The notes under the pieces were generated by a model. The model was not told the origin of the DNA and did no database searches. It saw only the letters and a list, made by a program, of their open reading frames with translations. DNA of 64,000 bases from Acanthacorydalis orientalis (Eukaryota > Arthropoda > Insecta > Megaloptera > Corydalidae), in the NCBI GenBank assembly GCA_034766995.1, contig CM068321.1, positions 17,874,026 to 17,938,025 on the forward strand, in the 5' to 3' direction. A program made the translations under genes and the position numbers. Shown here one piece after another: positions 1-14,370 of the stretch; the stretch's first letter is position 1; every line of letters starts with the position of its first letter.

Positions 1-1148
1 AATTTATAAATGCATAAAACAGTTATAATTATATTTTGTTCTTCTTCTTCATTTGAATCGATATTATTATGTAGTAACCCGATTTGAATTTTTAATATGA
101 GAAAACATTCCGAAAATGTAATAAAATCGAATTTGAACTAGGTTTAATAACTTGGGGTAAAATAATTTATGGTGTAGTTCTGTTTTCTTACACTTTTAAT
201 AAAAAAAACACATGTTTTTCATACATAAAACGTATGTTTTTCTTTAAAATTATGTAAGAATTTAAATCTGTTAAAAATTATTTTTATATGCTATATTATT
301 TTGTCAGATAAGATAATGTAAAAACTAATAACGGTTCTTTTTTTATAAACACTAATTCTTCAAAAATGTTTCAATAAAAAACGACTTTTACCTATTACAA
401 ATTGTCTTGTAAATATTAACTTTTAAACAATGGTTTGTATATACTAGCAGTGTTAGTAAAGTATTTCTACTAATTAAAAAAAAAACAGATATGAAACTTA
501 ATGAAATCACTTGAGTAAATATTTATTTGACAAACTTCAACGTCCACATTATTGATAAAACAATGCACACAATTGTTTATTTAAGCAATATCTCTCTGAC
601 AGACTGTATACATAATTATTATTTCTAAATAACTATGCGATAAAAGCCAGAATGTATTTTACCGAAGACCTGATATGAATCTCTTAAAAATATTAATAAA
701 CTTGTCTTGTACACCAACGCTATATAATATATAAACCTAAAAATATACAAATTAACATTCGGAAAGGGTACACATAAATAAATACATACATTCACACACA
801 CATAGGTGTGTGTATGTATAAATATATATTTATATATATATATATATATATTCGTACATATTTGTCATTGTAAAAGGAATGGTTCTTATTCTGCACTCAA
901 TTGTGTTCAATTCATATGACCTTACATTTATATTAATATAATTCTTGGAAGATTTATACAGTCACTTGAATTGCAACAAGGATTTATTGTCGTATTCGTC
1001 GATGTCTGGACAATATTATATAACCTTATATGTTAAAAATATTCAACTATAGGTCAGTAATTCGTTTGCAATTGTCATTAATAAATAATAAAGGATCGAT
1101 AAATATTAGCCTGTATATTTATGAAGATAAATTGTTTGTTTGTTTGTT

Positions 1149-1230
<82 letters not shown>
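1149..1230. repeat. Compound (TC)n(TA)n microsatellite
   Basis: (TC)n with one interruption at 1149-1183 passes directly into (TA)n to 1230. Confidence 0.95.
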
Positions 1231-1234
<4 letters not shown>

Positions 1235-1721
1235 GTTGTAGGTTTAATTGCCATAGAAAATGATCACCTGGTCAATTTAGTACCAGCCAACACAGACAGC
1301 GGCATCCAAATACTTGTTCTCCCGACGCCCTCGTCTTAAATAGATAATGTAGGTGTTAATTTTAGTTTACAGAATCAAGTTAATGCCTTGTTTTTTTCTT
1401 ATGCGCATTAATGTACAAAAATTATCACATAAAACGTAAAAAAGATTGTATATGGACCTTGACGATTACTTCTTATAGCATAAATGCATACATGAATCGA
1501 AACATTGAATGCAGTTACGACATTAATCAACGTTCTGAATTAGCAGTAATGGAACAGTAATGTTTGTACAATATATTTATGTCATGTCAGATAGGAATTT
1601 TCAAATAGGCTTGTGTATAGGTCAAGTTTATGTTGATCAATGATGGCGATTTCGTGACTCTAATTACCTCCATATGAAGTGATCTTTTTTTATATTTATT
1701 CACAGACTCGTAATGTGTGTT

Positions 1722-1779
<58 letters not shown>

Positions 1780-2506
1780 TATGTATGTATATATGTTATA
1801 CAGAAATAATTAAAATAATGGTATTGAATTAATGAACATTTCAGTATGATGAAATCAAATAATTAATCTATAATTATCACTTTTAAATAACACTTGACTT
1901 GTATTATTCTTCATATTATTCAAAAAATATACATTTCGTTATGATATTTTATAGTACAAATATATTTTATATTACTTCTTGTTTTCCATTTAATTTAATT
2001 CAGTAAATATAATTTTATCAATCGTAATACACATACAGTTACAAATGTTTCTTTTAAATCAAAAAACTCATGCATCGATTATAGAAAAAAAAACAGGCGC
2101 AGACAGTTCTTATTTTGTTCAAATATACCGACAATATTTTATAAATTGTAAAAGTATATCCACCATATTTTATATTTTAAAATAAAAAGTGTATGATATT
2201 TGAACAATACTTTTTTTTACCAAAGATTTAAATATTCCAATATAAGTAAATTTAAATATGAAATAAATGTACAGAAATAACAAATATTCCCAAATTCGTA
2301 GAATTCAAAATTCAATTCAGTGTGTTCTTTACAAAAAAAAGGGTACAATAAAATTTATTACATATAATTTATTAACATTTATAACTGCATTATTAATGCT
2401 ATTAATGTGAAAGTTATTTTCAAAATTTCAAGATGGTTTTATATATGATTTCTATTTATAATTTCTATCCTGTAGTTAAAAGCTGATCAAAATAACAATC
2501 ACTCCA

Positions 2507-2509
<3 letters not shown>

Positions 2510-2585
<76 letters not shown>
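2510..2585. repeat. (TA)n microsatellite
   Basis: An uninterrupted TA run of about 75 bases. Confidence 0.95.
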
Positions 2586-2588
<3 letters not shown>

Positions 2589-3405
2589 AGAAATTTATAA
2601 TGAACAAGTAGTATTGTTATTTATTTTCTGTTACTGGCACAAATATAATCAATCATTTTGAAAAACTTCCTGAATCATTATGACGTTTTATGAATTTATC
2701 ATTTTATTATCTTTACATGAAAAAATAGTCGCTTTAAAACTGCTTTGTACCAAAAAAGGCATTAGTATTATTGTCTATTTTTCTCTCGATAATACATTTT
2801 GTACAGGAAGAAGTAATACAAACCCAATTATTTATAGTCATTAGTTCATTTCTTTGTTGCAATTAATTTTTTTGTTGCTATTAAAATTAATTATGAACTC
2901 TCTTAATTGAAAAAAATTATGTATGTATTTATATACTTTTTTCAGCAAAATATATTTCTCAGCATTATTATAATATTATTCTTTCTAATACGAAGTTAAA
3001 TCGTCTTCAATAATTTTTATTTCACATAACAGTAAATATAATTTAAGATAAAAACAATAATTAAATCTAAAAAATAGTGTTAAACATTATATTTTTCCGT
3101 TTAACTAATATATTGTTTATATAACTGTTTCACTCTAATTACCAAATTCATTAGATCTTATCAACTCTTAAAGAAAATCAATATATTGCATTTTCTATAC
3201 ATATGTTAATGTACATATTATAAATGGAATGAGAAAAGAAGTATAATGTTTATATTTAGGTCAATCTTCTTCACGCATTGTAACTGCATTTTAATAGTAA
3301 TATAAAATACTACAATCAAAAAATATTTGGGGAAAACATTCGTACTTAATAACGCTTCAGAATATTATAAAGATGATTGATTACAATTTCAACATAAATT
3401 TAACA

Positions 3406-3436
<31 letters not shown>

Positions 3437-3844
3437 TTGCTCGTACAATTTTTAATAATAATTACAACTGAACATTTAATTTTATGTTTTATTTTTTTAC
3501 TGGTCATCCACATAATTTTTTATGTTTATAACTGATGAATTTATAAACATAAAAAATTGGACTTTAACTGAAACTTCTTTCAGATAAATTAGATTTTTTA
3601 ATAACGTTTACTTATTAAAACCAATACAGAAACTTATCGTTTACGATATAAGTTTTATAAATATTGTAAATTTTTCAATTAAAGATAAAACACTACTGTT
3701 AATATAATTATTTTTTTGTATAAATTAGGTTAAACATTTATCAGATTTATCATTTACAATCATACTATACTTTCTTTTATTTTGAATTAATTCTTGGTAT
3801 TTATTACTATCGGTTTTAGTATATATCTTCTTCAAGTATGTATA

Positions 3845-3849
<5 letters not shown>

Positions 3850-3911
<62 letters not shown>
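3850..3911. repeat. (TA)n microsatellite
   Basis: TA run ending in CATA repeats (ACATACATACATACATAT). Confidence 0.95.
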
Positions 3912-3916
<5 letters not shown>

Positions 3917-4957
3917 CATACATACATATCGATAGCATTGATGCTATAACCAGCTGTGCTGAATAACAATAATCAATTATTGAAAATTCTGTTGTTTGTC
4001 TATTTATTTATTTTGATAATTGTTATACCATTGAAATCAGATTTGATATGGCTATAAGAACAAGAATTTACCTGAAGACGATATCCAAATCGAAACTGTT
4101 TGCAACAGTTTATCAAAAGAACCGTATGAAGAGCAACATACATGCGTAACATTTTTTTTATTCGTTAAAAATTCAGCATTATGATAATAGTAGTTTATTA
4201 TAAAACGTATTTTTTCAGTTGGTTTCATTCAAACAACCAGTTTGTATTTACTGAATGTATACAATTAAAATGTATACATACTGTAAACATTTTAAGTATA
4301 TATATATATATACTTCGGTCACGGTCCGCCACGTTCATTACTAAACCATGATTGCTTATACATTAACCAATTTAAGAAAAAAACTACCGACTTTTATCGA
4401 GTCTTTCTTATCGTCAAACTATTTTAATTGCGTGATTTTCTGCTTGAAATAATATATTTTTTTCTATAATCAATTATGCATACTGATATTAAATATTTAG
4501 TGACCTGCACGCAGATATCTTTAATGGTGTATTGTTTCAGAGCAATGAGAAAATTTATAACAATGTACGTTTTTAAAATTGCTTGACACGTACTGAAAAT
4601 GTCAATTATAAAACAGACCACCATAAACAATACAAACATTCTGAATGAAATGTCTAAAAATATACATTTCTGTTGTTTATTGCTACGATTGTCCAAACGT
4701 TTATTATTTAGAAAATTTTGTAAATAATTGTAATAACCCACGTGTGAAATAGATTCTTTTTACATAGTTTGGAATTCGAGTGCGCATTTGTTGTCTATTA
4801 GAAAACTGTACTGAAAAGTAATATAATAAGCACTAATAATATTTGTTGGAGAAAAAATATATTAAAATTAAAATTGTTATTAATACTGACATTTTTTGTA
4901 ATGACTTGCATTGGTATAAATATTGAAATCTGTACAAACGCTTAAAACAATCTGCAA

Positions 4958-4961
<4 letters not shown>

Positions 4962-5024
<63 letters not shown>
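4962..5024. repeat. (TA)n microsatellite
   Basis: Pure TA run of about 62 bases. Confidence 0.95.
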
Positions 5025-5027
<3 letters not shown>

Positions 5028-5442
5028 AAGGACTTTAATTGTTCATTCAGTAGTGTTCGTTATATATATAAAAAAATACTTTTCTATTTAAAAACTAGTA
5101 CAATATTTGTAATAACAAATACAAATTGAATAGATAATTTTAGATGAAGTGTGTGAGTGTTTTTCTGCTTTACGTGACAGATAAACACACACACATTTCA
5201 GATTGTACCCTGGCTTCCTTAAAAGGTGTCGCATGATTTCATTGGTCCTCGTTGCATCTCAGTACCACACAGTTTAATGTAGTGAACTGTGGACAAGTTT
5301 CCATTGATGGCGTTTCTTAGCATGCTCAGTGTGAGTGTCTGGTGTCCCACATTGAGGCTTTCTCCATTCTTCATAAATAATGCATGTGATTAAATAAACA
5401 TACACACATACAAATAAGCCCACTCATTTTGAATGCCTACAT

Positions 5443-5463
5443 GTATGTATATGTGTATATATA

Positions 5464-5525
<62 letters not shown>
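5443..5525. repeat. (TGTA)/(TA)n microsatellite
   Basis: TGTATA variants at the left grade into a pure TA run. Confidence 0.9.
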
Positions 5526-5530
<5 letters not shown>

Positions 5531-5899
5531 CCTTATTGATGTGCGGTACACTTGAAAGAGAACTAATTATTTAATAAACAAATACTATGTACTTTTTGGG
5601 TGTCATTACTTTTTGCATTTAAACATATGCTGTTTCATAAATGTAGTGAGAGAAAGATAGCCTAGAAACAGAGACAGATGCATAGAATAAGTTGTGAATA
5701 ATGATTCAGGTTCATTGACTCTTCCGATTAATCAATTAAATTCGAATTACCGTTCTAAATAATTTTAAAATAATTATTTGAAAATTATATAATTGTTTTT
5801 TTTTTAAAAAAATAAAGTTCAATAGATAGATAGCTTGTGCGAAAAATAAATAAAAAAATGCAACGTAGGGTTTTTTTCAATAATACTTTTTTACATAGT

Positions 5900-5907
<8 letters not shown>

Positions 5908-5980
<73 letters not shown>
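5908..5980. repeat. Compound (CA)n(TA)n microsatellite
   Basis: CA repeats at 5908-5934 continue as TA repeats. Confidence 0.95.
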
Positions 5981-5982
<2 letters not shown>

Positions 5983-7664
5983 AAGGGAGGAGAAAGCATT
6001 ATATCGACATGGATAATATAGTTATTGACATTGAATAACATGGAAATAACAATTTATATACCAAACAAATCAGTAATATATCAGATGATGAACATAATGT
6101 AATAATTACTGGATCATAAAATGATCTTTCTGTCCAATATGAGTTTTTAACAAAAATCAATAAAACAACTATGAATAAGACACACCAAATTATAGAAGTC
6201 TTTTTACTGCAATATTTTTTTCCTATTTATTTAAATAAAATGAAAAGCAAGTCATTCTAGTTACTGGAAAAAGTTAAAGTAATATTTCTCAACCTGTGGA
6301 TCTCGAACCACTGGTTATCCGTGGGTTGAGGCTGGAGTGCAGAAAATCATTCGCTTACTTTGTTGTCCGATATTAATATTTATTTTATCATTTGAAAATT
6401 ATTAACCCAGAGTTTTTCGCAACGAAAAGTTGTTCCAAACAAAATTTTATCGCAAAAAGTATTACTATTGTCATTTATTCATATTTTCTTATTTTAAATA
6501 AACATATTCTTGTTTTAGTTCGATTTTGTTTACAAAAAAAAAATAATACAACGTTTTCTTGAGAAGATATGATATAAAAGTAGTTAAAAAATTTCAGTTT
6601 ACTAAATTGTTAATCTGCATCGATTATTTATTTTTTGCTTTTCGATTTCTTAAAAATTTAAATTACCATAAAAGTATCCCAGAAATTATTAGTATTATAT
6701 AAGTTTTTTTAATCGCCTGTTTGAAGTTTATGTCGAAATTCATTCAGTTGTATTCATCAAGTATACTTCATCGATACCTGGGATTTTAAATAACCTGTGA
6801 ATCTATATTTTATCTTTATTTTCTTTGTCTTTCTTTTCACATCAAAATTGTTCTTAATTCAATTAGTACTATGTAGCATATACACATTTTCATAATGTGG
6901 ATTTTTTAATCATTTTCTTTTCAACATTTAATTTTTTAAATTTGATTATAGAAAACGACTAATCCAAATAGAATAACAGATTAAACCCTACTGAATCATC
7001 TTATATATTATGATATCACTTATTTAATGATTTTTTTATAATTTAAATATATAAATTATTACTTTAACCATGACTAACTTTTAAACAATGAATCACAAAA
7101 TGTACAATACATTTTGTTAATTTTCCTCATTCATAGATTGTACACATATAGAAATATATTTAATGTATATTTACTAAGTATATATTTGATACAATTTAAT
7201 GAATACAAATTCAAATTGAAGGACGATTCTTTAACTAAGTGTCAACAATGTACAATCTTCGGTTGTGGTTCAATTTTTAATAATTCAACAGATTCATACA
7301 CTTATATATAGTGTATGTGTGTAAACATAAATGCATTTAAGAAAGTAAATAAATGCATTGAAATATATTTGGAACAATTATATTTTTCTAAATGACAATC
7401 GGAAACGGTACAAACGATGATGTCACGATAAAATCATGAACGAAATAGCATTTGACATCATTTTGATTGGCTAATAATGGGCTCCAGTGTTATATTCAAG
7501 TCAGCTGATTACCCACTAATCAGAAAATTGCTCCGTTCCACAAACTGACCACATATTATGCGCTGGCCTTCGCTGACTCCAACCGTACATGATGAGTGCA
7601 CAAGCCGCACTTATGTAATCATCATCATCAACATATATTATTTTACCTCTTCATAGATACATAC

Positions 7665-7667
<3 letters not shown>

Positions 7668-7731
<64 letters not shown>
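7668..7731. repeat. (TA)n microsatellite
   Basis: TA run with one GTA interruption near the right end. Confidence 0.95.
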
Positions 7732-9542
7732 AAGAACACAAAATAACAGTTATTTTTTGAAAAACTGAATTGAAGACAATTGTGTTATAAAATGTTTGCA
7801 CACAAATATGTACATGATGAATATGTGTGTGTATGTATGTTCGTATATGTATATATACATATATTACCTCAATCGGTCAATTCAAATGAGTAAATTCTTC
7901 TGAATCGTACTTTTTATAGAATTATGACGCATCTAAATTCCATCATAACTGCGGTTTCAATTAATATTTTATTTTTGAATTGAAAATATTTGTATTTACA
8001 ATTTAGTATTACCATTTCTTATAAGAATTTATTACTTATTGGAAAAAAATTAAAATTGTATGATGGTACTACAAATGATATTAAAAACGGATTTGTGACG
8101 TCTGATAAAACTTTTGAATAAGTTAATTATTTGTATATAAAATGAAATATAATACCTTATACAAAATAAAATTTCTTTTTGTCTTCTAATTGGTCTCCAA
8201 TAATTGATACAAATTGATTAATTAATAGACAACAATTTTCAATTTCAATCAATTGAAAATAGAAAATACATTAAAACTGATACAGATAGATGGTATAATA
8301 AAAGAAAATTGTGGTATATGATATAAGTTTTCATTTCTTTATTCATCTTTTTGTACTTATCTGAATACTGTAAATCTTAATTTTAATCATTAAAAATGTT
8401 CTAAAAAATACAGAAAGTATACGACTTGATTAGTAACTTTAAAGAAACAAAACTTACTTTTCAGTTTTATGACCACTAATTTAACACTAATTACTGTTTT
8501 TATGACATGTGAACTTTAATTGTTTCAATAATTCATTTTACAGTTACAGTTATTCATTTATTCTAATTTGAAAAATTTTATATTAACTCCATTATTTAAC
8601 AGCATTAATTAAGTCTAAAATAACTAAATAACTTATTATGAAGAATGAGAAATAACAACTGATGTTTATATGTTTTAATAAACAAATTTTCAAAACATAA
8701 AAATAATATTTTAATAACGTAAATGAATATATTTCAATGATTCTATTAGATTTTTTCCATTCTCTTTATTCCAATAGATTTGATAAATGACTGAATGTTT
8801 GAAAAAATTCACACAAAGTCAATATACACAAATATTTTACATTTGTTTTTATCAAAATAATTACATTGCTGAGATTTAATTTAATCTTAAAAATATTTTA
8901 CAATAAAAGTGTAACAGAATTTGATTTTATACTGTTCATATGGCTGAGAAGATGATGGCATCACAATCGGAATACTCACAAGCAATCATTAAAAAAGGTC
9001 AATAATAATTAATTGAACATGTTTGATTAGAATTTTTTTGTTCTTTACGGGGTAAAAAATAATTTATTTGTGAAATAGGTTTATTATATATTCTATGAAA
9101 ATTAACGGCTGGCGATATTTTTTTAAAAAATAAATTGACACTAAATATCACAAAGTTTTAATTAAAATATGTAGGACAAATATATTTCGACCTTTTAATA
9201 CATATTTGTGTATCAAAAAGGTCCTCATTTTTTAAATTAAGATATAAATAGTCTATTTTCAAGTCTGTTTCTAAATACTTCAATTTTATCAAACGAATGT
9301 AACGAATGTAACGAATGTCTACTTATTTTGATTGATAAAAGTTTGTTAATGACAGAAAACCAAAAAACACTACAAAATACAAAATTTCAAAGAAACAAAT
9401 TTATACATTATAATTGTTTATGTGAAAAAAATCGAAAAAATAGAAACCATATCAAACATACCATCTATTAACCGAACTTTTTTATAAATATTTTATATTA
9501 TTTATTCATGTTTTAAACCAAAAATCAATCCGTGATTTAAAG

Positions 9543-9592
<50 letters not shown>

Positions 9593-9593
9593 T

Positions 9594-9631
<38 letters not shown>

Positions 9632-9900
9632 TTAAATACCTATATGAATTGAAAACTCAAATAGATTTTATCAAATACATTCCATTAATTTAAAAGTAAG
9701 TTTTTTTTGATTCGAGGAAGTTGTCGATTTTATAAAAGACTATAATTATTAACATTGTCTATGAAATGGCAACAGCTAATCAGAAGTATTATTAACTACC
9801 CATGTGATCTTATATAGTTAAAATTTATGATATGAAAAAAATAAATTGCTATTAAATCTATAAAATTAACTAGTATAACTAGTTTTTATCTCTATTATAC

Positions 9901-9954
<54 letters not shown>

Positions 9955-10674
9955 GTATGTGTGTATGTATATATATATATTGCATTTGCATATTCCACAC
10001 AAGTAAAAAATAAACCAAAATAAATCGATAGTATCTTTAACAAAACGTTCACTTTTTTGTCGATTCTATTTCAATGACAATTTACATAGGCAAGTAAACA
10101 ATAACGTGTCACCGAGTCGAATACATAAAACTGTATGAAAATTTCAGAACATTTATTACATGTTACGGTTTAATAGATTTTTTACGTTCTCTACTCGTCG
10201 CGTCGAGGAATTCGTTCAATCGTCATTTACAGCAATACCATATTTATTAGTTCAACGGTCTTAGATCACCTAATGTAATTGAGCGAACCTACATGCATAT
10301 GCGATACGTGTTACGTGTTTTGCAAAGCAAATCAGATACAAAGAACGCGATTCTATTTCGTTTTGATTTGTGCACTAACCAATATATACATTGTACACTA
10401 CTGTCAACAAAGTCGCAAAGAAAATGCAACATTCCCTTCCATTATTTTTCAAGAAAACATATTTTTTTAGTTCTTTTCGCGTTTGTTTTCATTTAATACG
10501 ATATTTTATTCTATTTTTATACATTTCATGTTGAATATAGATTAAACAGTTCACTTATTCTGATTTGTGTAAATAAATTTCTCTACTATCCTTTTTAACT
10601 AAATCCTGCTGTATCACTCATTAAGTATTCTACAACGTCTGGTTTCTGCATTTGAACCATCCTCTGATAATTTG

Positions 10675-11051
10675 ATATATATATATATATATAGAAAGAG
10701 AGAGAGAGAGGTGTTATCCTATAATAAAAACGGCAATTTCCTGAGGGGCACACACCAATCTTTTATAAGCTAATTAATGAAAAAATGTCTGAATTCAACA
10801 TTGCACATGAGGTTCCTTAATTTAAATTTCCCTGGGCCCCCTGAAGCTATAATGCGCCACTGTGTATATATATATATAGAGAGAGAGAGAGAGGAGAGAG
10901 CGGTGTTATCCTATGGATAAAAAGGGCAATTGCTTGAGGGGCACAAACCAATCTTTATAAGCTAATTACTAAAAAATATCCGAATTCAACATTGCCCATG
11001 AGGTTTCCTAATTTAAATTTCCCTGGGCCCCATGAAGCTATAATCCGCCAC

Positions 11052-11053
<2 letters not shown>
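10675..11053. repeat. Tandem duplication of a microsatellite plus hAT-like terminal fragment
   Basis: Two copies (10675-10863 and 10864-11053) of a unit made of (TA)n, (GA)n, then about 150 bases starting GTGTTATCCTA and ending GGGCCC...ATAATGCGCCACTG. On the other strand the end reads CAGTGGCG(C/G)ATTATAGC, like a hAT-type terminus. The copies differ at scattered positions and by small indels. Confidence 0.75.
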
Positions 11054-11105
<52 letters not shown>

Positions 11106-12079
11106 TCATAAAGAACCAAAATGAGTTTGAAAATTGAATAAACATTAAGTAATCTGAAAATGGTTCAAGAAACAAACCCGGTCGTAGAATACTTCAAAGA
11201 TAATCCACGATTCGGTCAAAAAAGATAACATTGTAATGGGACACAGGTATGAAAATATCTAATTGTAGTTTTAATAAATTTCTCTTTCTGTTAAACTGAT
11301 CTATTTTAACTATACACATTTACATAAAATTTACTTTTATCGAAACGACCATTCCGAATATCAATTCACTTTTACATTAATCTTAAATACTAATTTCTGA
11401 ATATGTTTAGAAACTTTAATAGAGTCACATAAATTATTAATGAAATGAATTAAAGTGTGAAACGATGCTGAAACTATTTCGAAGCTACATACTTATCGCG
11501 TGAAATTAAATAAAACATTGTGTACAATTTACTTTTATGTATATTCAAAATCAGAAAAGAAACTTAAAAAGTACAAATTACATGTTAATTAATTACTTAT
11601 TATCCAATTTGCATTGATCTACACGATCAGATGCAGTCGTTTTTAATGAATCTGCAGAAAAAATTATGTTTCATAGAAACGATACAGCAGATTGTAAATT
11701 TCACAACCATACCGAAGTTGGCCAACTGTACCAAACAGGTTTTATTCTTCAGAAATGTTGATTGAAGAACAGACATACACACACATTCCCATATACACAA
11801 TACGTATACACTTTTCCACTTTACATAACATTAAATTGCTTGGAATTAGTATGAATGTATTTGCTCTCGGTATGACTGTGTGCGTTCGTACAAATGTTAT
11901 GACATCACCGCTTCATATAGATTGTGAAGGTGCCCGACTAAAGTGTGTATTTTTTCATATATATAGTGTATTTGTCTATATGTGTGTGGATGCCATCATT
12001 AAGGTGTTCACAGGAGGTCATAAAAATGCAAGGTCTTTTCCTCCGCTCGATTTGAAAACACAATTATCTCGTTTATAAA

Positions 12080-12242
<163 letters not shown>

Positions 12243-13096
12243 CCATAAAAGTAATTATAAACAAATGATAGCATTGTTTTTTCAATAAAAGTAACTTAAA
12301 AAATATTTGCAATTTTACAGCTTAAAAATCGATATTGACCGAAACGAATTTAATTTTTATTCAATTAGATATTTTTACAAACACATAAGAAAATAAAGAT
12401 CCAATTAACTCAGTTATTATAAACATTTGTTAATTTCTCTTTTTTGTATTCACTTAATAATTTTGAATAAATAATCAGGTGTAATTTTTAGACCTGAGTA
12501 AAATAAAAAAAAATGATTTCAAAAAAATCTGTTTCATTAATAGTATGACTTGTACGTGTATCAATCAATTTTTACTAAAGTAGAATACGTTCAAATGTCC
12601 TATTTTTTTTAATAAATGTATTTTCATGATGTATATACGTTTTTGTACATTTACATTTTCTTCAAAGCAGTCAAGATAAAAAGTGGGTATTGAAATAAAA
12701 TAACAATTTTAAACACACGTTTCCAGTCAAAAGAGAATCTAGAATTGGGTAAATGAAGAAAATACAATCTAAGAATTTTTTTAAATGATTTCGATGTAGA
12801 GTTAAGACTTATTTTTTTTCGCTATAAAAATATATAAAGAATTTTATTAAATAAGTTCATTTAATTGTATTCAAAAGATGTGAAAAAATCTTATTTCGTA
12901 AATAATATTAAACAAATTTTTAATCGTAATTGAAATATAACCAAAGAAGATGTAGGCGTCAAAAATGGAAATAGCGAAAAGCTTGAAAAATAATAATAGC
13001 ATTTTTTTAACTTTAAGGACACTGGAATAATAAAAAATAATGAAAAGGTGTATTCCCTGTATAATAATGTGATATTACTATATTAAAAAAGTAATG

Positions 13097-13102
<6 letters not shown>

Positions 13103-13170
<68 letters not shown>
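13103..13170. repeat. (TA)n microsatellite
   Basis: Pure TA run of 68 bases. Confidence 0.95.
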
Positions 13171-13173
<3 letters not shown>

Positions 13174-13420
13174 AAATGTGTCACCACGCATCTAGGAAAT
13201 TCAGTACACTGTCATTTCGTGTAAATTATCGCTATTATTAATAATACATTAATTATGTAAGGGAAAATATATTTATTTTATGATTTTTTTCACACATACA
13301 ATATGTTTGTAATAACTGGGTGAATGTCAAAAAGGTTTTGTTGTTGTCGACCTTCTATGCATTCACCATCGCATTTACATATTTAAATCATGTTATACGA
13401 TCTTCGATAAATTATTTATC

Positions 13421-13456
<36 letters not shown>

Positions 13457-13653
13457 TAAATATTCATATCGCGGTCGATTGAATTTTTATAGTCGAAAGA
13501 GTGTTCGGTTCGATCAAAAATATAACAATTCTTATTTAATGGACGACACGTGTTAGGAAAAAGTCTGTGAAACAAAACTGTTTTTTTTGTTATTTTTTCA
13601 AAATTTGAAAGGTATTTTGTTGAACCAGTTTTGGAGATATATATCTATATGTC

Positions 13654-13702
<49 letters not shown>

Positions 13703-14134
13703 CTCATTTATTTAATTATCTTAAAATATATGCATATATTTTACGACTTAATACATTTACCTGGGATCTTTTTGCAGAGGTGGATATAATTATAAAGCAA
13801 AAATTTACAGACAGTAGAGAATATTTGTAGCCTTATGTATAAAAAGTATTATAAACTTGTGAGAATGTTAACATTGAATAAAATATAAATATCTTGTTTG
13901 CAACTACTTTGCTAAAATATAGTCGTTTTTGTGGTAGTACTATTTTTTTTTTTTTTTTTGATTAACTATTAAATAGCACTTTGACGTTCTCGAACATAAT
14001 TGTAGTTTCTAAATATGAAAAATAAAAAAACGTGAAATTAAAGAAAAATATTTTTTTAACATAATAATATAGCTCCTCATTGAAAACTTTCTATCATTAT
14101 ACGAATAATAAAATAGTAATTATTTCTTATATAA

Positions 14135-14370
14135 CTAGATATAATCTGCCGAAATAGACAGTAAAATAGAAAGAAAAAACTGTATTGGTTTTCACAACGT
14201 AGTACATTTAGACATAAACAACAACTAAGAAAGAAACTTAATAAATTAAACTTGAAACGTATGAGCTGACAAAGTAAACATTTCTCGTCAGCATAGATAA
14301 ACGTTTCTCGTCATCATAGACTTTATTCTGCGGACAAAGTGACGAGAGATGTGAGCTTTTATTATATAGA
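14135..14370 (-). mobile_element. Short Helitron candidate (236 bp)
   Basis: Read on the minus strand it starts TCTATATAATAAAAGCTCAC after an A, shares its first 200 bases with the element at 57080 (including the repeated GACGAGAAA-GTTTA segments), and ends CTAG before a T. The hairpin is weak. The two copies agree at the 5' end and differ at the 3' end, which is common in Helitron families. Confidence 0.55.

Noticed and set aside
6280..6345. TTCTCAACCTGTGG segment resembling a hAT terminal repeat
   Set aside because: No matching second end or target duplication could be found.
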